From the NCBI RefSeq assembly GCF_900141875.1, contig NZ_FQZE01000001.1, forward strand, positions 242,989 through 306,988: a stretch of DNA of 64,000 nt, in the 5' to 3' direction. Position 1 is the stretch's first letter. Every line of letters starts with the position of its first letter. Made by a program: the position numbers and the translations under genes. The notes beneath the pieces were generated by a model. That model saw nothing but the letters and a program-made list of their open reading frames with translations. It did no database searches and was not told the DNA's origin. Origin of the DNA: Tangfeifania diversioriginum (GTDB lineage: Bacteria; Bacteroidota; Bacteroidia; Bacteroidales; Prolixibacteraceae). This document shows, piece by piece, positions 62,160-64,000 of the stretch.

Positions 62160-63800
62160 ATGCTTCGATTATTACTATTAGTTTTTCTCTTCTTTTTTAC
62201 AAAATTGATTTACTCACAGGAACTCATGCGGTATAGCTGTGAAGCTGACCGGGTGAATATTTCTAAATTCGAATCGACCCGATCATTTGACGATAAGGGC
62301 ATAATTTTATCAAAAAAAAGATATCACCCTCTATCTGTTTCCAGATACGGAGTTATGGCTTATTATAAATACCTCGACACAATGGATAGTACTTATTATC
62401 ATAAATGTGTTAATCAAATTAATTATTTTAAAGACAGTTCTAAAGTAAACGTTATGTTTAACGGCAAAGGAATAGGCCTGCCATATAATTTCAATTACGG
62501 TGGATTAAAAGCTCCTTGGTATTCAGGAATGACACAAGGGTATGCGATAAGCTATTTGCTTCGTTATTACGACTTAACAGATGATGAAACAATTCTTCCA
62601 ATTATAAAAAAAATAGCATTTGTTTTAATTTCTCCTCAGGAAGACGGTGGGACAATTTCCACCACTAAAGAAGGCTGTACCTGGATTGAAGAATATCCGA
62701 ATTCAACTAGATCGAAACAAGTGTTAAATGGATTTATTAATGGGTTAATCGGATTATTCGAATATTGTAACTTTTTTGATAACGATTTAAAGGCAAAGCA
62801 AATATTTAATGAAGCTTACGAATGCTTAAAAACAAGTTTGGAATACTACGATACACCTACCTGGAGTTATTACAACAGAAGTAATAGTCGGTTAACAGAT
62901 GGATATATGAGGTACCAGATTTACGAAATGAAATTCTTAGTCGAATTATTTCAGGAACCTTTATTCGATGCACAAATGAGAATCTGGTCGATAATGCTAT
63001 CAGACAAACTTAAAAATAAAAGGGCCCATAAAAAAGAGTTTGTAAACCCCTATAATTCAAGGATGGTTGAAAAAATGAATGACTCTTTGTTTTATTTACC
63101 AGTGAGTACACAGCAGCGAGTAGAAGTGGATTCATTGCAAATCTTCAATTTCAAATCAATGAGAGAATGCAGAAGATATTTAAAAGGCAAAAATCAGAAA
63201 AGAATTAAAAAGATCTCCGATTTGGCGTTTCTTTGTTTTGAATTGCCGCAAACAGACAGTACAGATTATCTGAAAATTAATTTTAATGGCAGCAATTTAA
63301 CAACCTATAAAATTACTGCTTATAAAAAACCTGAAAGAAATCCACGAAGGGCTAAGGAAATAAAATTTAAAAAATTTTGCAACGGGAACCAGCTTTTATT
63401 ATCATTCCCTGAAATGGATATCTCAGATTTACTTCTCAAGTTTGAAAATAAGGAAAATTTTAGCTTGCCGGCCACAACAGTTGATTTTTTTAACACATCC
63501 AAAGCAGAATCACCCTATTTTGGACATCACATTTCTCAACCATTTGAACTAAAAAAAGAAAATACCTATAAAATAGGATTGCCGGTAATAAACACGGACC
63601 AGGCAGTTCTCTTTTATAAATTTACTCCAGCGGATAAAAAAATTTCTGATACAAAATGGAAAGCAATTAATACTCTAAATTTGAATGATTACTTTACGCC
63701 GGCCAAAAGCGGGAAATTCAGTTTTATGCTCGTTTTTAAACGGACGGATCCGCTAAATTTTATTGGCAACTTTAAAATCAATACTTCGTTAAATAATTAA
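62160..63800 (+). CDS. D-glucuronyl C5-epimerase family protein
   Basis: A 546-residue exported protein. It has a signal peptide (LLLLVFLFFFTKLIYSQ) and, at about residues 100-250, the C5-epimerase C-terminal domain (APWYSGMTQGYAISYLLRYY, EEYP, QVLNGFINGLIGLFEY). A beta-rich C-terminal region follows. The family converts glucuronate to iduronate residues in a polymer. It could change a uronic acid in a surface glycan, though the adjacent sugar (ManNAc3NAcA) is not glucuronate. Base composition is much richer in A+T than the wbp genes, and codons favour AAA and ATT, hinting at transfer. Confidence 0.72.
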   Translation: MLRLLLLVFLFFFTKLIYSQELMRYSCEADRVNISKFESTRSFDDKGIILSKKRYHPLSVSRYGVMAYYKYLDTMDSTYYHKCVNQINYFKDSSKVNVMFNGKGIGLPYNFNYGGLKAPWYSGMTQGYAISYLLRYYDLTDDETILPIIKKIAFVLISPQEDGGTISTTKEGCTWIEEYPNSTRSKQVLNGFINGLIGLFEYCNFFDNDLKAKQIFNEAYECLKTSLEYYDTPTWSYYNRSNSRLTDGYMRYQIYEMKFLVELFQEPLFDAQMRIWSIMLSDKLKNKRAHKKEFVNPYNSRMVEKMNDSLFYLPVSTQQRVEVDSLQIFNFKSMRECRRYLKGKNQKRIKKISDLAFLCFELPQTDSTDYLKINFNGSNLTTYKITAYKKPERNPRRAKEIKFKKFCNGNQLLLSFPEMDISDLLLKFENKENFSLPATTVDFFNTSKAESPYFGHHISQPFELKKENTYKIGLPVINTDQAVLFYKFTPADKKISDTKWKAINTLNLNDYFTPAKSGKFSFMLVFKRTDPLNFIGNFKINTSLNN

Positions 63801-64000
63801 GCGGCAATAGTGCCATAATATATAAGTTCATTGACATGGTTTCGATTTTTAGCAGAGTATGCATTCACACCGAACACGTCAATAAATCGTTGTAACAGTA
63901 ACCTATTGTGGTTCATGGTTTTAATGTCAGTCATTGAAAAAGGTTTACGTGCCTCTTTTGGTTGGCTCAACCAATGTTCCACTTTGGCAATATTGATTGC
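63797..64000 (-). CDS. Unidentified protein, C-terminal part only (cut by window edge)
   Basis: The minus-strand frame is open from 64000 to a TAA at 63797-63799 and codes for at least 67 residues (...AINIAKVEHWLSQPKEARKP in its first part, FIDVFGVNAYSAKNRNHVNEL near the end). The stop overlaps the stop of the C5-epimerase gene, so the genes converge. I see no signal or membrane segment and do not recognise it; a GTG at 63980-63982 is the only start in view and is probably internal. Confidence 0.4.
   Translation of the reverse strand, partial: AINIAKVEHWLSQPKEARKPFSMTDIKTMNHNRLLLQRFIDVFGVNAYSAKNRNHVNELIYYGTIAA

Noticed and set aside
63797..64000. Right-edge frame as a transposase fragment
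   Set aside because: No DDE, HTH or terminal inverted repeat is visible in the 67 residues; left as unidentified.

Overview
The window is chromosomal DNA from a marine-type, polysaccharide-degrading member of the Bacteroidota, most likely the Marinilabiliales/Prolixibacteraceae group (inference). The evidence is a SusC/SusD pair, a T9SS-type C-terminal sorting domain, DUF5723, DUF4834 and HYC_CC_PP family proteins, an 80-residue AtpC, a GlyS of the single-chain type, and repeated matches to the Bacteroidota -7 promoter box TAnnTTTG instead of sigma70 boxes. Shine-Dalgarno sequences are mostly absent, as expected for this phylum.

Layout. 1-18.4 kb is mainly housekeeping: a TetR regulator, RNase R, a large Ig-like lipoprotein, a membrane-tethered receiver domain, ComB plus a MalY/PatB-type C-S lyase, two SDR enzymes, an encapsulated-ferritin-like protein, a GT9 glycosyltransferase, ATP synthase beta and epsilon (without the rest of the complex), a polyprenyl diphosphate synthase, an MMPL exporter and an exported isoaspartyl methyltransferase. 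18.6-32.2 kb is a compact polysaccharide utilization locus on the minus strand: a propeller/Y_Y_Y/LuxR membrane regulator, SusC, SusD, a PKD-containing surface glycan-binding lipoprotein, a GH3 beta-glucosidase lipoprotein and a GH16 laminarinase-like enzyme with a sorting tail. The enzyme set predicts beta-1,3-glucan (laminarin) use.

32.6-47.0 kb is one long plus-strand metal island. A YceI / outer-membrane beta-barrel / YceI / Rrf2 cassette is followed by an HYC_CC_PP protein, a CusA-TolC-CusB tripartite efflux pump, a small Cys-rich membrane protein, a His-rich CopB-type P-ATPase, two exported HMA proteins and a Met-rich beta-barrel protein. Together they look like a copper/silver handling pathway that reaches from the cytoplasm through the periplasm to the outer membrane. 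47.0-55.6 kb holds a DNPH1-like hydrolase, two translationally coupled MscS channels, a CtpA-like S41 protease, a DUF2807 protein, DUF5723, DUF4834 and glycyl-tRNA synthetase. 55.6-64.0 kb starts with a VapBC-type module and becomes a surface-polysaccharide region: a GT4 transferase, wbpB/D/E/I homologues for UDP-ManNAc3NAcA synthesis, a GxxExxY protein and a glucuronyl C5-epimerase-like protein with AT-rich composition.

The signals most worth a second look are: an in-frame TAG in an otherwise intact wbpB; three related inverted-repeat elements filling three gaps of the wbp operon, two of them flanking the nuclease-like GxxExxY gene; a leader inverted repeat ending exactly at the susC start codon, plus an internal terminator between the binding-protein and enzyme halves of the PUL; the YceI-barrel-YceI-Rrf2 cassette with TTG starts; an orphan encapsulated ferritin; and a receiver domain anchored in the membrane by its C-terminus.
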